The notes: a model not told the origin generated them from the letters alone. A DNA stretch of 64,000 nt from Whitmania pigra (GCA_021613335.1 JAJTWR010000260.1:1010001-1074000); one strand, 5' to 3'. Positions 35,249-48,687 are shown, numbered from the stretch's first letter. Made by a program: numbers and translations.

Positions 35249-38200
35249 ATGCCTCTTTCGTGCAGATTTATAGCTTTTGTGCTGCTTCAGTTAAGCATTG
35301 GAGGAACGAATAGGTAAGAATTTCAAATGCATTTCACACTTAAACATTTATTTTAGTTATTATGTACATAAAATGATGCAAAATTTGAACAACTTTGTTA
35401 AATCAATAAAAAATATTTAGAAGTAATAATTATAAAATAATTATAATAATAATTCGAAATCATTAAAATTGTTTTAAAAAATTTAAAAGCTTAATGGAAA
35501 ACACAATGCATCATAAAAAGATTTTCCACAGTTTAAAAGAATCAAATCGAAAGAAAAAGATTTAAATGTTGATTTCAAAGGATAACATAAAAAATTACAT
35601 TCTTTCAGCGCTTCGAATTACCACATTTTACCGACCTCACCTTTTGGATGTTTCCCATTGTGCAGTGCATTTGAATAATTTTTTGATTTGATATTGTATG
35701 GAAGTTACTATAAACAATTTATAATAATGAGATAAAATTAGTTATATAACTTAGTAATGTATGATTAATTTACTTTTTAAATCGTGGAAATTAAAATTGT
35801 GTATGATTCATGATGTATGAATCATTATTTATGTGCTCCGTGATGAATGTATCATTATTTATATGCTTCATGATGTGTGTATCATTATTTGTATGACATT
35901 CAATCACTGTCTCCCGAACACAGTGTGATTTGTTATCAATTTTTTATTAGCCTTTAGATATTACATTTTATCTCGGGTTAGCTAGCTAGTTAGAAGTAGG
36001 GCGCCAAATTATCAGTTTTGCTCATGGCGCCGAAACTCTTTGCTTCTGTATTCACTTAAACATTTCAATCTAACTACAGCTTCAAAACGACCTCAAATAT
36101 ATCCTAGATTTTTAAATATTTATAAGATATTATTACGGATTTACCTCTCTAGAGATTGAGTTTTACAACATTTTTATTTTTTAGAGAACGTTTTTAGAGA
36201 AATCGTGATGATTTTCAAATTTCTCACGTTGGTAATGAATTCAAAGGCTACTGCATAATTAATGCCTCTCTGCAAACTATTTATAGATGAGTTGTCACGG
36301 AATTACAATGATGAAAGATGATGAAGTCGACGATGATGATGATGATGAAACAAAATTTTGAATTTGTATTGAAATATTCCTTACTCTCATAAAGAAGAAG
36401 TTAAGGTGTTTGGAGGTTCAATTAGAATAATACATATTTTTTGTTTATACATTTTTATGAATAGAGAAAATGTAAGATAAGGTTTAACATTATAAATACC
36501 TGCTTTTAAGTTTATTGAAATTATTGTTGTTGGATTTATTTTGACATTGAGGGCAATAAATGGGCATGCCCTGAGAAAATATGTTGAATAGTAAAAGGAA
36601 ATAATATAATTGTAACTTCATTTATATAGCGTCAGAATCCCTTCTTGTACGTATTTATATAGCGCTCCTTTCCGGCTTGTGGCAGTGCAGGCTGGGCTTC
36701 GAACACGACACATTACGACACTTATTGCGGTTATTGCGGTATGCTACCCATTCGTCCAATGTCGAATATATGATGCTCAAAAATTGCTAAAAACTGACTA
36801 AAATTAGAATGTTTGTGGATTGAAACAAAGCCAATAAAGGAACAATAAACAAGACAAGTTTCATAATAATTACGTTATTATTGCTATTATTACTTTTATT
36901 TTTTATTATTTTTGTTATTATTATTATTATGGACCAATTAAAAAATAATAAATCAATTTGCTACTGAAACGCATTAATATTCAAAACTCAAACAATATTG
37001 AATAATAATTGAATTAGTAGTTCATCTCCTTAAATGTAGTAATTAATATTCGACAAATGGGACAATTGGCAAGTCAGCACGTCACTTACAATTTGTTGAC
37101 TACAAGGAGTTTCAAGTAATAATACTAAGGTCATTATTGCATAAAATAAATTATGTTCATAAACTAATTGGACATTTCATCCCATCAATCGAGATAATTA
37201 AATAATTATAAAGTAAAAAGGCTTCACTCTAGTCAAACCTATACCTTTCCCATGAAGTCATTAGCAAGGTCAACTACCAGGATTTGTGCGCGAAAATTTC
37301 CGGAGTTATTTATTTTATTGATTATCGATAATTAATAATCTAGATAATAAATTTTGCATGATTCCAATTGCAAGGGTACCACGCAATTACTAATGATTTC
37401 ATTTCAGACGAACCTGTTTAACCTCCTGAGAATGACTATTAATTCGTTGATGTCTTTTAATAACTGATTATTACTACTTCATGTAAATTAAATTAATGTT
37501 ATTGCGCCTCATTTGTTTAGTGCCACGAGCATAATGCCATAGGAATTTATTTCATTTGCATCTAATCGACGTTCGGAGTGCCTTACGTTTCCGAACCGGA
37601 TGTGAATGCACAACAACCGCTCAAATGCGCTACCAACCCAATGTAATAGCGTTATGGTGAGTTGCGAGTCGATAGAACACATTACGATTGCAACTGTTAC
37701 TGCCACACGAGGGAAAGGATCCTATTGAGCTTCACGCCTACTTTGTCAAATACGATGAGTTTATATTTTACTGCTACATGAGGAAAATAAAACGTAGGAT
37801 AATTTTTGAAGTTTCACGGGTAAAAAGAAGAAATATTATTTTCTTAGTTTATTAAAAATAATATGATTAATATTTTTATTAAATTCCAGAATTAAATATT
37901 TCTCAGTACTTTCTAAAGATACGTTTTAAGCGAGAAATGTTTTTTATAATTGAAAACAAATCTATACATACAAAACAAGGATTTTGTATATATGTATGTT
38001 TGTATATTCATTATACAAATCTTTAATCCTGAACCGATTTGATTGAAACTTGAAACACTTGAGTGCATTCTCGATAAACTATAAACAAGTCACATGAACA
38101 ATCTATTAAATACTCGGGAGTGGACTCGAGATCGCTGTTTTTTTCCTACGGACAACTTTATGTTGCATGCTCAAGTGTGGGTTCACCCAACAATTTATTT

Positions 38201-41200
38201 ATTCTTGCTCCAGTGGTTGAAACTAAGAATGTTTTTATAACCAAGTATTGTGTTAATTCATATTAATAAAAACATTTTTAATATACATGAACAATTTTCA
38301 AATTTATTACCGGGCAAAGCCGGCTAAATAGCTAGTAAGCAAACAAAACCTTTCAATGGTTTTTTTTCCCCTGGAGGCAGCGAGTCTCGATCTTTATCAA
38401 GGAATGTTGAGATCTATCTCATCAATCGTTCAGGTAAAATCTCTCTGGAGGACGTTCACTGAATGATGAATGATGTTTTTTAAGATCATCTCCGGACCTA
38501 AAATTAAAAATATAGCTAATATAATAATATGGATTTGAGTAACTGCATAATAATTTTACGAATTTTTAGTCATATTTAACGATTGATCTAAACTAAAACC
38601 AGAACTATTATTGAATTCTTCAACTCAAGAGAAATTGTCCATCATAAACTTAATGGTGTTTTGAAGATCAATAATTGCGAAATTAAAACTACTCGAATCA
38701 CTTGTTTGTTTAGCAGCATTTCGTTCTAATCTTGATTATTGTTTTCAATTTGTTTTCCATAGCACATTCATTAAACCTACGGGATTTAGATGAAAATCCA
38801 AGCTAAATCTATTTATTTAATTAAAACCTGAAAAATATTATTAATTCTACGAGCAATATTTTTTTATTGTTTTAAAATTACATTAATTAATTTGAATGCA
38901 GGCATTTACGAAAAATTATCATTATTTTATTATTCATGTCAATAAGGCTGCTACTTTCAGAGTGGGAGATCAAACAATTTCTTCAATAAACATCATTAAA
39001 AACCCTGATGATGTAATTCTTAATTATTTAAAGATAGGCAGCATCTTTTTTTTTTCTTCTCGTGCTTAAGTGTTTCCTAAGAACATTGTCGGTGGGTCGA
39101 AATATTTGTGGCATCACGTATTTGAAATATTTCACTGTGAAAAAAATTGTACTTGAATTTGTATTTTATTTTGAATTCAGCGCGAAATCGTTTATGATGT
39201 CGTATTTATGTATGATGTCGTTAATTTTTTAAGAATTCAGAAGCACATCCCATCTTATCTCGCATACAGTAATGTACACTCGGCCCAATATATTATACGG
39301 GAAATACTCAACTTTTATCTCAACTAATGCGCCGTGAAATTAATCATGTAATTAAGCATTTTTGCTTTCATGTAATCGTGTTAACAGAATTCTTTCAAAA
39401 ACATACAAGTCGGGCAAATAATTTCTCTAGGAAATGATCGGTTTATATATTTTAACGCCGAGATTTGTATGAAAATGTTTTCCTGTCAAATATCAATTTA
39501 CTCTTTGTTTATGAATAAGATAGAAATTCTTCCAGTTGGTATATGAAACAGTCAAAAGTTTAGCATTCAGTTGTTCGTTCGGCTTTCCAAATCATTTATT
39601 GGCATAAAACAAGCTGGTTTATGACTAATCTATTGAAAGATATTACGATAACAAAAAATAAATCAAAGGAATAAATTTGATTTCGTCACCAGGGCAGTGT
39701 CTGACCTCATCGAAAATGTACTCAACAATTCCGCTTATAATAGCAAAATGAGACCCCTGCTAAATGAAGGTAAGTTCAAGTCGGAAATAATGTTACTGAA
39801 TTAAATATTATTAAGAAATAACTATGATCAATGCTAATTATAAACGTATAAAAAAAAATTTTACCAGGGAAACCATTGGATATTTTCATCAACATCAACA
39901 TCAATGAAATCAGTTCCATAAGCGAGGTTGAAATGGTATGACTTGTAATTTTACATAACTTTATATGTTTTTTTTATTTGATTATAGTCCGTTACATAAC
40001 TGAGATGATTTGTACTTAACTTTATATATAACTTTACAGCAACTTTAAACGTCTAAGCTTACGCAAAGCCTTAAGTGTAACATATACATTCCACTAAACA
40101 TTTATAATATATTACTTATAACGTACTTATTACTTTCATATTTGTCATGCAACAAATGAATATCCAGTTAAACATGATGCCTAGTCGTTATTTGTCACAA
40201 AATTCACGCAATTAATTCCACCAAAAATTATGCTGAATGGTTGGCATATTTACAAACAACAATATCAACAATTATTTTTACATTTAAAATTATAAAAAAT
40301 ATCCTTCGTCTGTTATTCTGCCGATAAGCTGAATTTTTCTCTAACATTTTCTATTATTCCTTAAGTATGGAATGTGAGCATCAAAGTCTTAAACCGTTTA
40401 AATACATTCCAAGAGGTACTTTAAGGAAAGTTTCAAATGTTATTAAAATTTTTTATTTTTCAGCCAATTGAATATATTTTAGGAAATCACAAAATGACGA
40501 GGGCAAGTTGTCATACTTAAAAACTAAATATCCAGATTATTTGTATAAATAATTATAAGGTTTTTAAAGTGTTTACGAATCAAATAGCATTCAATTTAAT
40601 AATAATAATAATATAATAATAATTATATTGAATGCTATAAATTGAATAATAACAATAATAATAATAATAAATTTATAAAGCGCCATGTGCATAGCGTCAG
40701 GGGCGCCTTGTGTCTTCACTGTCCCATGAAATCCTGAAGAGGTGGATCTTAAGCTCCGGGGATGGCTGGGCTCTGACGATGAGAGGGAGTCTGTTCCAGA
40801 CAACTGGAGAGGTACAAGAAGCTTCTATTTGAAAGGGATGATCTATGCACCGGTTGGTGAAGTTGAGTGGTTGACGATGAGCGAAGACCAGGTGTTTGGC
40901 GGCAATCTAGTAGGTGATGGAGATAAGTTGGGGTGGATGTTGCTAGAGTGTGATATGTTATGAGGGCAATATTGAAGGTGATACGACTATGGATTGGCAA
41001 CCAGTGCAATTTCTTGAGACAGTCAGTTCTATTGAGGGTAGGGTTGAGGAGAACAAGCTTGGCAAGCTTGTTTTGGACGCGCTGCAAGGATTTAATTAAA
41101 GAAGCACATGTGCAATAAAAAAAGAGTTACAATAGTTTAGGCGAGAGAGAACAAGGCAGCGTGCAAGGCGGAAGTTATATTAACGGAAAGTAGAAAGTAG

Positions 41201-44200
41201 AAAGACGTGCCGGATCGCCTAGATGAGATGATTGCAGGATTTGATAATAGAAGCGGAATGTTTTATAAAGATGAGGTGTGAATCAAAAATAACAACGAGG
41301 AGCTTGAGAGTAGTAGAGGAAGGAAGTACGGTGCCAGCGATGCTTATGGAAAGAGGAGGCGACAGAGTTTTCAGACGAGACCCGAAGATTCAGTTGGAGA
41401 AAGTTAACGAGATGCCAATCATTCATGCGTATTAATGGAAGGATATGTTAAAGTTAAGAATAATGTTAGACAAAGGTGACGTATAGCTTGTAAAAAGCAA
41501 AGATCCCAAGACAAAGCCTTGAGGAACACCTGAAAGTAATTCAACTAGAAGAGAGGAGTGATTTTGAGTGAGTTTGACATATTCGGTTTGGTTGGAAAGG
41601 TAAGATTGTAGCCAGGAGAGTGCAAGGCCATCAATTCCAAAGTCAGACTGAAGTCTCTCCATCAATATCTGGTGGTTTATGCTATCAAAGGCAGCCCTTG
41701 CCACAGATGTCGGTGAGATTGTTGAAGATGAAGATGAAAGTGTTTCTGTAGAGAAACCAGGATTGGAATAAAAATAAAGTAGAGGATGCTGTAATAGGAG
41801 GTCGAATTCTGGACAGAATGAGTTTTTCAAGCAGTTTTGACATAGTAGAGAGGTTGGAGATAGGTGATGATGGGGTGATGAGCAGGTCTAGCTTTTGGAG
41901 TAAGTTGGAGAAGTTACATGTTGGAGGAGTCCATGGGAGTCGATCAATTTTTCTAGATGTTCGTCGATGATGGTACCTGAACCAACGGCATTGAAGTCTC
42001 CGCAAATGATGAAAGGTAGGTTGTGGGAGGAAATGAACTCGATGAGGTCTTCAAACTCTTTTAAGAAAGATGACGTGATGGGACCCGGTGGGCAATATAA
42101 GGATGAGATGATATCTTGCGGTTGTTGAACTTGAGGTGGAGGCCTTCGAATTCAGCATGAGCAAGAAATCCGATGTTGGTGGACTTCAATTCATCTCGGT
42201 GAATGACAGCTATGCCCTCTTCGCGCTTGTCATTTAAAGATCCACGGTGTTGATGAACTCGTCGAGAGCTCCATAATTTATGAGAAAATAACAATTTTCT
42301 CACCGCTCTGGTGACTTTCAGCCTTTCTATTGGGGGGAAGACAGAAGTTCTTCTCGAGTATATAAAGTAAGAGCCATGTAAAAACCAAGCCGATTCTTCG
42401 CTTGGCTTGTCAATGATCCAAGATAACAGCGACAACACAAAAAAACACGACACCAACGCCGAACGAACTTTATTTATTTATTTATTTATTTATTTATTTG
42501 ATTATAGTCCGTTGCATAACTGAGATGATTTGGACTTTCGCCGAACGAACTGCCAAATTTGCCATTTATACTCCGAGCATTTAAAGAAAAATCTCATGAA
42601 GCAATTACCAATGACAGAATGTCGCAAGCCACGAAATGTAATGGTATAGTGCATTAGCAGAAAGTGGTGATATAAAATTACGAATTACTACCAGAATTAT
42701 TTGCGTAGTTCTGATGTCTAAAATTTATGTGTTTGCTAAAATTATTGTGCCAAGGCACCAATGATATCAATAATGATTGCTTTACAGGCCTCCTGATTTC
42801 ACCCTACTTATTGACACTTAAATAATTTAATGGTTTCGACCTCTCATTAACAATCTATTAGCGATGTTGAGAAAATATTATAATTAATATTACAGTGTTT
42901 AATAACCAATGGGATAAATGTCATTGGCCCTAGAATTACATTATTTTTTGGTTTACTGATGGCAATTGTAATGTATGGAACGTATCAACATTATCCGATT
43001 ATCGGAATTTCCATCGCAAAAGAAACGCATTCTGAATGATTTATACTTCAAAAACTTTTAGCATAGAAATCAGAATTAAATGCAAGAACCGAACGATCGT
43101 TAGAAGCATGGAGTAAAAAGATTCCAAGGAACAAAAGTATCCGAAGCACAGACGCAATTTCTGGGAACAGCGGGGGTCAACAATCCTCTGATTGTATTTT
43201 ACTCCATCCCCTGACTTTTGCCTGAAGCAAAAAAAAGGTCATTTCCTGGAAAAGCTGAAATAACGTTCCTGTTCCGGAGACTATTGCATTAATTCAGTCT
43301 CCGTGTAGCCATTGTGAGCAAATCCATTGGTAAAGAAAAATATTGCAATTGACGATTATTTGTCATTTATTTAAAAAAAATGAATAAAGGATACTTTAAA
43401 AGCGTCTCTAATATGAGAAATAAAAAAAGAAAGACATTCATTACTGAAAATCGAAAGCAACGCCGAGCGAAAAAGGAAGCAGAAATGAGACAGCAGAGCA
43501 AATAATCAAATTTCTCGAACTCAACAAGCATCGATTGAAATCACCTTCTCGAAACTAAATTTAAAAAAAAAAATTTAAAAAGTGCAAGCTATACTACCTC
43601 CTCGGGATGCGAATTCCAAATTTTTGCTGCACGATCAATAAATGAGAATGTGGCATCGATTTTGCTCGCGGTTTGGAGGAACGACCACATGTCATGTGAT
43701 AATGAGAATGCCGAATGCAATTCAAAAGATCTGTTTTGGCAAATCCATGTTAAATTTTGCACAGGAAACATAAATCAAAAATAATGCGTCTCGCCGCTCA
43801 AGAGTTGGGAATCCGAGAAATTTAATTCGGATGAGATATTGGTGGTTTCAAACTGCAGGAATAGATTTGAGAAATCTTCTCTGCACTCATTCGATATTTT
43901 CAATCAAATATTTGTTGTGGGGTTCCAGATCTCTAAGCAGCATTCAAGTAGAGGACGAACACATATACAGAATGCCGTTGCAAGAATTATATTTATTTAT
44001 AATGCGAATATATTTCGATATTTGTCACGTCGATGCAACCATTTGACATTCTATCGGAAAGTTCGATGTCATTGACTCACTGAATAATTCTCAGCAAACA
44101 TTTTTGTAGAAAGCCGAATAAAACGATTTCAATTTCATGGCATCACTATTATCTTCGTGTTTCATATCGCCCCAATTAATTTTGGCATACAAAATGATTG

Positions 44201-46848
44201 TAAATAATATAAATGTGATCAAATAAGGCAGATAACTTTGGTAACATTTCATGTTCTTACATGTGATTTATTCACAACTAAAAATGGATCTATAGAAGAA
44301 AAATATGCTTGAAATCACGAACAACGTTGTAACAGTCGATTCTTTGTTTAAATACTTCATTACAGCAATTGAGACATTTTCCTCATAAGATATAAGTCAA
44401 CTAATAGGTAGTTGAAGACATTTCGACAAATAATCAGAATAAGATAATTTCATTGTGATGTCTAAAGAAGGCATTCGGTAAAAATATTTAACTAAAACCT
44501 AGTGACATAGCAAATCAATTGATTCACAACAGCTTATAGGCATGCACTCACAAACTCATCCACCATCTCAATCATCGAACCGTCACTTTTTGCTTGGCCT
44601 CTAACATTCATCACTTATAATTCTTTCAGATAAGTCATGCGAAACGAGACATAATACAATAAACAACTTTGATTAATTTCTCAACCTTAACGTTGCACTC
44701 GTTTTTATTAGAAAACTCCTGATTTCTGATGTTTTTAGATGTTTCAATCTTGCATTACGAATACGTTTATAAAGTTTATAGAAATAGGAATTTATCTTTT
44801 TTGTTTCTTTTTCAAAAAATTTTGCAATGTGCAATTATCTATATAACAAAAATCGCTATAGAACCTGGAAAGTTTTCAATGGTGGAGTGATTAATTTTTA
44901 TCCGCTACTTCAGAGTTTGTGATGATGAGCAATCTGTTATGTAATTTATTAACTGCCCTTAATAAACTAGTGCTATCGCGATACGAAATTGCGTAAATTC
45001 ACCATAAATTCTGTTGATGATTTGCTACGAATTAATCCCTAATCTCTAAACGCCGAATTCGAAAGAATTTCAAGATTGCGAATTCTTAGGTTTAGTTATA
45101 TTAGGTGTAGACTACAAAAATAATATTTCATTTTGAAGTATGGTTTCAGGTCCTTTCATAGAAGTTCAGCATATACATACATTTATTTAGGCGGTGTAAT
45201 TATGTTATGCTTACATAAAAATGGTTTTATTGTTTGCTTAAGAAATATCATAGCATACTTTCAAGAAAGTTGTCTCGTTCAAACATTTTCTGGGTAGGAA
45301 GTACTAAATGACATTTAAATATAGGAATATTCAATGACTTGCTACTTGAGGCAAACATGGACGGATATAAGATTGGCATACTCAGACTATAACAAGAGGT
45401 ACATTAAATGATAATCTAAGATTTCAAGTTCGATCAAATTTAAACATCGTCACTCTTTACAGCGTCACTCTGAACCACAACCAGTTTGATCGAATATGGA
45501 CACCGGATTTATTTGTGAGGAATTTGAAGTCTGGATTATTGCATCAAACAACGGTTCCGAATAGGCTAATTAGGCTCTCTCCTGATGGAACTGTTCTATA
45601 CAGTCAACGACTGAGTCTGACACTTTCATGTAACATGGTTTTAGACATATTCCCCATGGACAATCAAACCTGTTATATTGAATTCGGAAGCTGTAGGTTT
45701 TTGAAAAATTACATTAAATTCACATCACAAATGCATTTAGCCATATTTTTTAGATGGATATACAATGGATGATTTGATTTTTTATTGGTTTAACAACTCT
45801 CAAGCAGTCGAGCTAGATGATAGAATAAGTTTACCTGAATATGAAATCACTGGAATGACATATGAAGTATGCACCAAACTCTTCACTAGTACGGGTTGGT
45901 ATAATGGTTAATATGAAAACCAGTGTTATTTCAAAAACATCGAATTAATCAATAAATTCAAAGTGTTTTTTTACTTAAATCGTTCACAAGCATAAATTTA
46001 CAATAAATAAAATTGATATTGTTCAAACCAACTTTGCAAAATATATTAAATGCAAACGAATTGGGGTGCAATTTGAACCCCCAAGGACCTGGAGCGTAAC
46101 TTTTTAGCTTGAAGCGGATGAGGATTAAGAACCAAGAAACCACTGTTTAAATTGGCTTATTATTGAACTTATTTCAGGAACATTTCCTTGCCTAAAAGCA
46201 AATTTTCACTTCAAGCGTCGCCTCAAAGCTTACATTCTCAGCATGTATTTGCCGAGTTTTCTCGTTGTTCTATTATCATGGTTGTCATTTTGGATTGATC
46301 CTGAATCCACTCCTGCCCGTACTTCCCTCAGCATCCTAACAATTCTCACCATCACCACTCAAAGTTCAAGTCTGGCCAAAAATTCCCCAGTAGGATCATT
46401 TACAAAAGCAAGTGATGTTTGGATGGCAACATGCCTCGTATTTGTTTTTGCAGCCTTCATTGAATACAGCATCGTTAACACTCTCTCAAGGAAACTCAGA
46501 AAATCTCAGGTTGTAATCGTATTCACGTGGTATATTATTCAATTTACATATTTTTATTTAATTATGAAATAAAATCAAGCTTGCAATAAACCGCATTAAT
46601 TTTATGACTGCACAACATTTCAGTCTTCCACAAAAAAGTCAACAAACGGAAATTCTGGATTAGAAAATGATACAGAACTGAAGAAAACAATTATCGCGAC
46701 CGGATTGAAAGATTGTGTGATGGATAACATCTCATCGGATCCTGCCATGGCGGTTGAGATCGCCTCAAGAATATGCTTTCCAATACTTTTCCTTATTTTT
46801 AACTTGATTTATTGGGCTTATTACTTGACCAGATTCTCCACAAAATAA
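35249..46848 (+). CDS. Channel copy 4: glycine-receptor-like anion channel subunit, very long introns
   Basis: Exons: 35249-35313, 39693-39769, 39868-39935, 45325-45398, 45463-45692, 45754-45894, 46178-46509, 46624-46848. They total 1212 nt in phase, giving 403 residues. Exon 1 encodes a signal peptide (MPLSCRFIAFVLLQLSIGG) and has the same 65-nt length and phase as in copy 1. Landmarks: YLRQTW, WTPDLFV, Cys-loop C-x13-C, PAR before M2 with Leu 9', and TM4 FNLIYWAYYLT. The loop C disulfide is C-x11-C (KLFTSTGTF), one residue longer than in copies 1 and 2. At the loop B position where GlyR has Glu, this copy has Gly (FGSYGYT). Intron 1 is 4.4 kb (tandem repeats, SINEs, a Helitron). Intron 3 is 5.4 kb (two LINE fragments and SINE tails). 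The gene looks intact. AATAAA overlaps the stop. Confidence 0.92.
35806..35900. repeat. Tandem repeat of about 37 bp, three copies
   Basis: Three diverged copies of a unit with ATGATGTATGAATCATTATT lie in intron 1 of channel copy 4. No coding role is visible. Confidence 0.75.
36605..36762 (-). mobile_element. tRNA-derived SINE (family A) in channel copy 4 intron 1
   Basis: Minus-strand copy with tail (TTATATAGCGTCAGAATCCC), linker ATTTATATAGCGCTCC, GCAGTGCAGGCTGGG and B box complement (TTCGAACAC). The tail lacks the inner GCCATATGCATA part. Confidence 0.85.
37500..37737 (-). mobile_element. Diverged SINE family A copy
   Basis: The pieces CACGAGCATAATGCCATAGG, CAACCGCTCAAATGCGCTAC and CACATTACGATTGCAACTGT line up in order with the minus-strand SINE, with a short insertion. 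The B box is mutated. Confidence 0.5.
37961..38335 (+). mobile_element. Non-autonomous Helitron
   Basis: The right end has a short hairpin (ACCGGGCAAAGCCGG) about 10 bases before CTAG, the classic Helitron 3' terminus. The left end begins with TC (TCTATACATACAAAACAAGG) and contains the CTGAACCGATTTGATTGAAA segment that I associate with many non-autonomous Helitrons. No Rep/helicase frame is present. Confidence 0.7.
39966..40020 (-). mobile_element. SINE family B tail fragment in copy 4 intron 3
   Basis: TTTGATTATAGTCCGTTACA and GAGATGATTTGTACTT match the other family B tails. It begins just 30 bp after exon 3 of channel copy 4. Confidence 0.65.
40664..42460 (-). mobile_element. Degenerate LINE (L2/CR1-like) with EN and RT remnants
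   Basis: Minus-strand frames show in order: GIAVIHRDELKS and FIICGDFNAVGS (apurinic endonuclease-like domain), ISNLSTMSKLLEKLILSRIR (RT start), AAFDSINHQILMERL, LSGVPQGFVLGSLLF (RT core; the usual PQGSVLGP is altered), and the C-terminal QRVQNKLAKLV and LHWLPIHSRITFNI. Frameshifts and stops interrupt it. The 3' end (40664-40712) carries GGCGCCCCTGACGCTATGCA and TATAAAT before an AAT-type tail. This end is shared with SINE family A. It lies in intron 3 of channel copy 4. Confidence 0.88.
42470..42537 (-). mobile_element. SINE family B tail with TTTA repeat
   Basis: An (ATTT)n run is followed by GATTATAGTCCGTTGCATAA and GAGATGATTTGGACTTT. It directly abuts the 5' end of the LINE remnant. Confidence 0.75.
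43190..43350. repeat. Dispersed repeat, second copy of the 3290-3430 segment
   Basis: Shared stretches are CCCCTGACTTTT, GCAAAAAA, TTTCCTGGAAAA, AGCTG and GTTCCTGTT in the same order as at about 3310-3395. The family is not identified. Confidence 0.55.
43580..44010 (-). mobile_element. Second LINE C-terminal fragment
   Basis: Minus-strand reading gives a RPLLECCLEIWNP block (typical RPILEY..EIWNP of CR1/Jockey-like LINEs), then FSFIDRAAKIWNSHPEEVV, the usual C-terminal R..K.WNSLPEEVV motif. Several stops and shifts show decay. It is a different family from the LINE at 40.7-42.5 kb. Confidence 0.75.
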
Positions 46849-47930
46849 ATATTTGCCTTTAATTTGCTGTCAAAAATGCGCTATGGATTGACAAATTATT
46901 CTCGATGTCTATCGTTTCACAGTGTCCCACTTTCTATTTCCCTCCCAATTTTTTTAAACATCCATAAATACTGAGTTGCAGTGAACGCTTACAGATTGTA
47001 TTGTTGACACTTTAGAAGAGTTTTATCGCTTTTCGATTCTTATTTGTTCTTATCGGGTGCCATCCAAAATAAAGTTTTAAAGCTAGGCGGGCTCTAAAAA
47101 TAAGTCGTCCCGGGGTACTTGTCCCCCTGCCTGCTCTCTGTGGTCCTGCCTTTAGGATATCTTACCTAAGTATGCAATTTCTTTATTTTTGTTATAATTA
47201 AGTTGCATTAAAATATGTACTATGTGTAAATATAAAAAATAGCAAAATTTTCAAATACTAAGTGTATTGCTTAGAGCAAGTTGTAATTTACAATTTGTAG
47301 ATATTAATACATCGTCATAACCTTTTTGCTCCAAAGTTCTGCAAATACAAAAAATAACTTAAACGATACGTACAGCAAAATATATATTGAGGACTTTTAA
47401 AATGCTGTTTTTGGAGCCAATTTACAGGTAAAGAGGATCCAATGACATTGAATCGCTTTTTTTATTAAATTTATTTAAATCTGAGGGCGATGGACAAATT
47501 CTGTTTTCATTTTTGCTTTCAGCATAAAAAATACATAAGATTTGCTCGTTATGCTCTAAGAAAATACCTTGTAAATCATTGTTAATGTGACGGCTAGATT
47601 TTAATACTTTGAACTAATGCGATAGTGAGCATCTTTTTTCTATTAGTATTGTCGGTATATAATATTGAATTGAAGAGTCTATTTATTAATTACAAATTTT
47701 ATGACGACGTGGCTTCGAATCTCGTTCCTGGAACACTGTCCTAACCATTTGGTTACGTAACATTAATAAAATAAACATTAGCACGAATTTCAAATTTTCC
47801 TAAGCTAAACACTGAAGCTGACTTGAGATGTGGGAGTTCATCTTAAGTTGGTTGGCACTAGTGATCGTCTTGGAACTGAATTTCGGCACGGTTGAGACAA
47901 CATACTTCAGGCCCATAAAATGATTTCGGG
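46849..47930. other. Spacer downstream of channel copy 4, no gene seen
   Basis: AT-rich, with no coding segment of known family. A moderately GC-rich patch near 47080-47150 may be an old repeat. Confidence 0.5.
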
Positions 47931-47979
47931 GGGTTCAATGTGCTTTATTTTTCAAAATCAAATCAAATGATAGTAATAA

Positions 47980-48647
47980 TCGGAAATAATAAGATAATAA
48001 TAAATAATAAGAGAATAAGAATAATAATAATACAAGAATAATAATAATAATAATAATATAATAATAATAATAATAATAAGAATAATAATAATAATAAAAG
48101 AATAAAAATAAGAAGAAGAATAATAATAATAAGAATAATAATAATAAGCAGAATAAGAATAATAATAAGAATAATAATAATAATAATAATAATATAAGAA
48201 TAATGAATAATAATAATAAGAATAATAAATAATAATAATGAATAAGAATAATAAGAAGAAGAAGAATAAGAATAAGAATAATAAGAATAATAATAATAAT
48301 AATAAGAATAAGAAGAATAAGAGAAGAAGACGAAGAAAATAAAGAATAATAATAAGATAATAATAATACTAAGAAGAAGAATAAGAATAAGAATACTAAG
48401 AATAAGAATAAGAATAATAATAATAATAACCAATAAGACATAAGAATAAGAATAATAAGAAGAATGTAATAATAATAAGAAGAATAATAATAATAATAAT
48501 AATAATAATAAGAAGAATAATAAAATAATATCATAATAATAATTACTAATAATAAAATAATAAAATCAGAATCAATAAGAATAAGAAGATAATAATAATA
48601 AGAATAATAATAATAATAAGAATACTAAAGAATAATAATAATCATAA

Positions 48648-48687
<40 letters not shown>

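Noticed and set aside
40742..41435. Plus-strand frames over the LINE region
   Set aside because: Antisense shadows of the minus-strand LINE coding sequence.
47935..48534. Minus-strand frames of 156-199 codons rich in Y, I, L and F that look like membrane proteins
   Set aside because: Pure translation of the AAT/AAG microsatellite.
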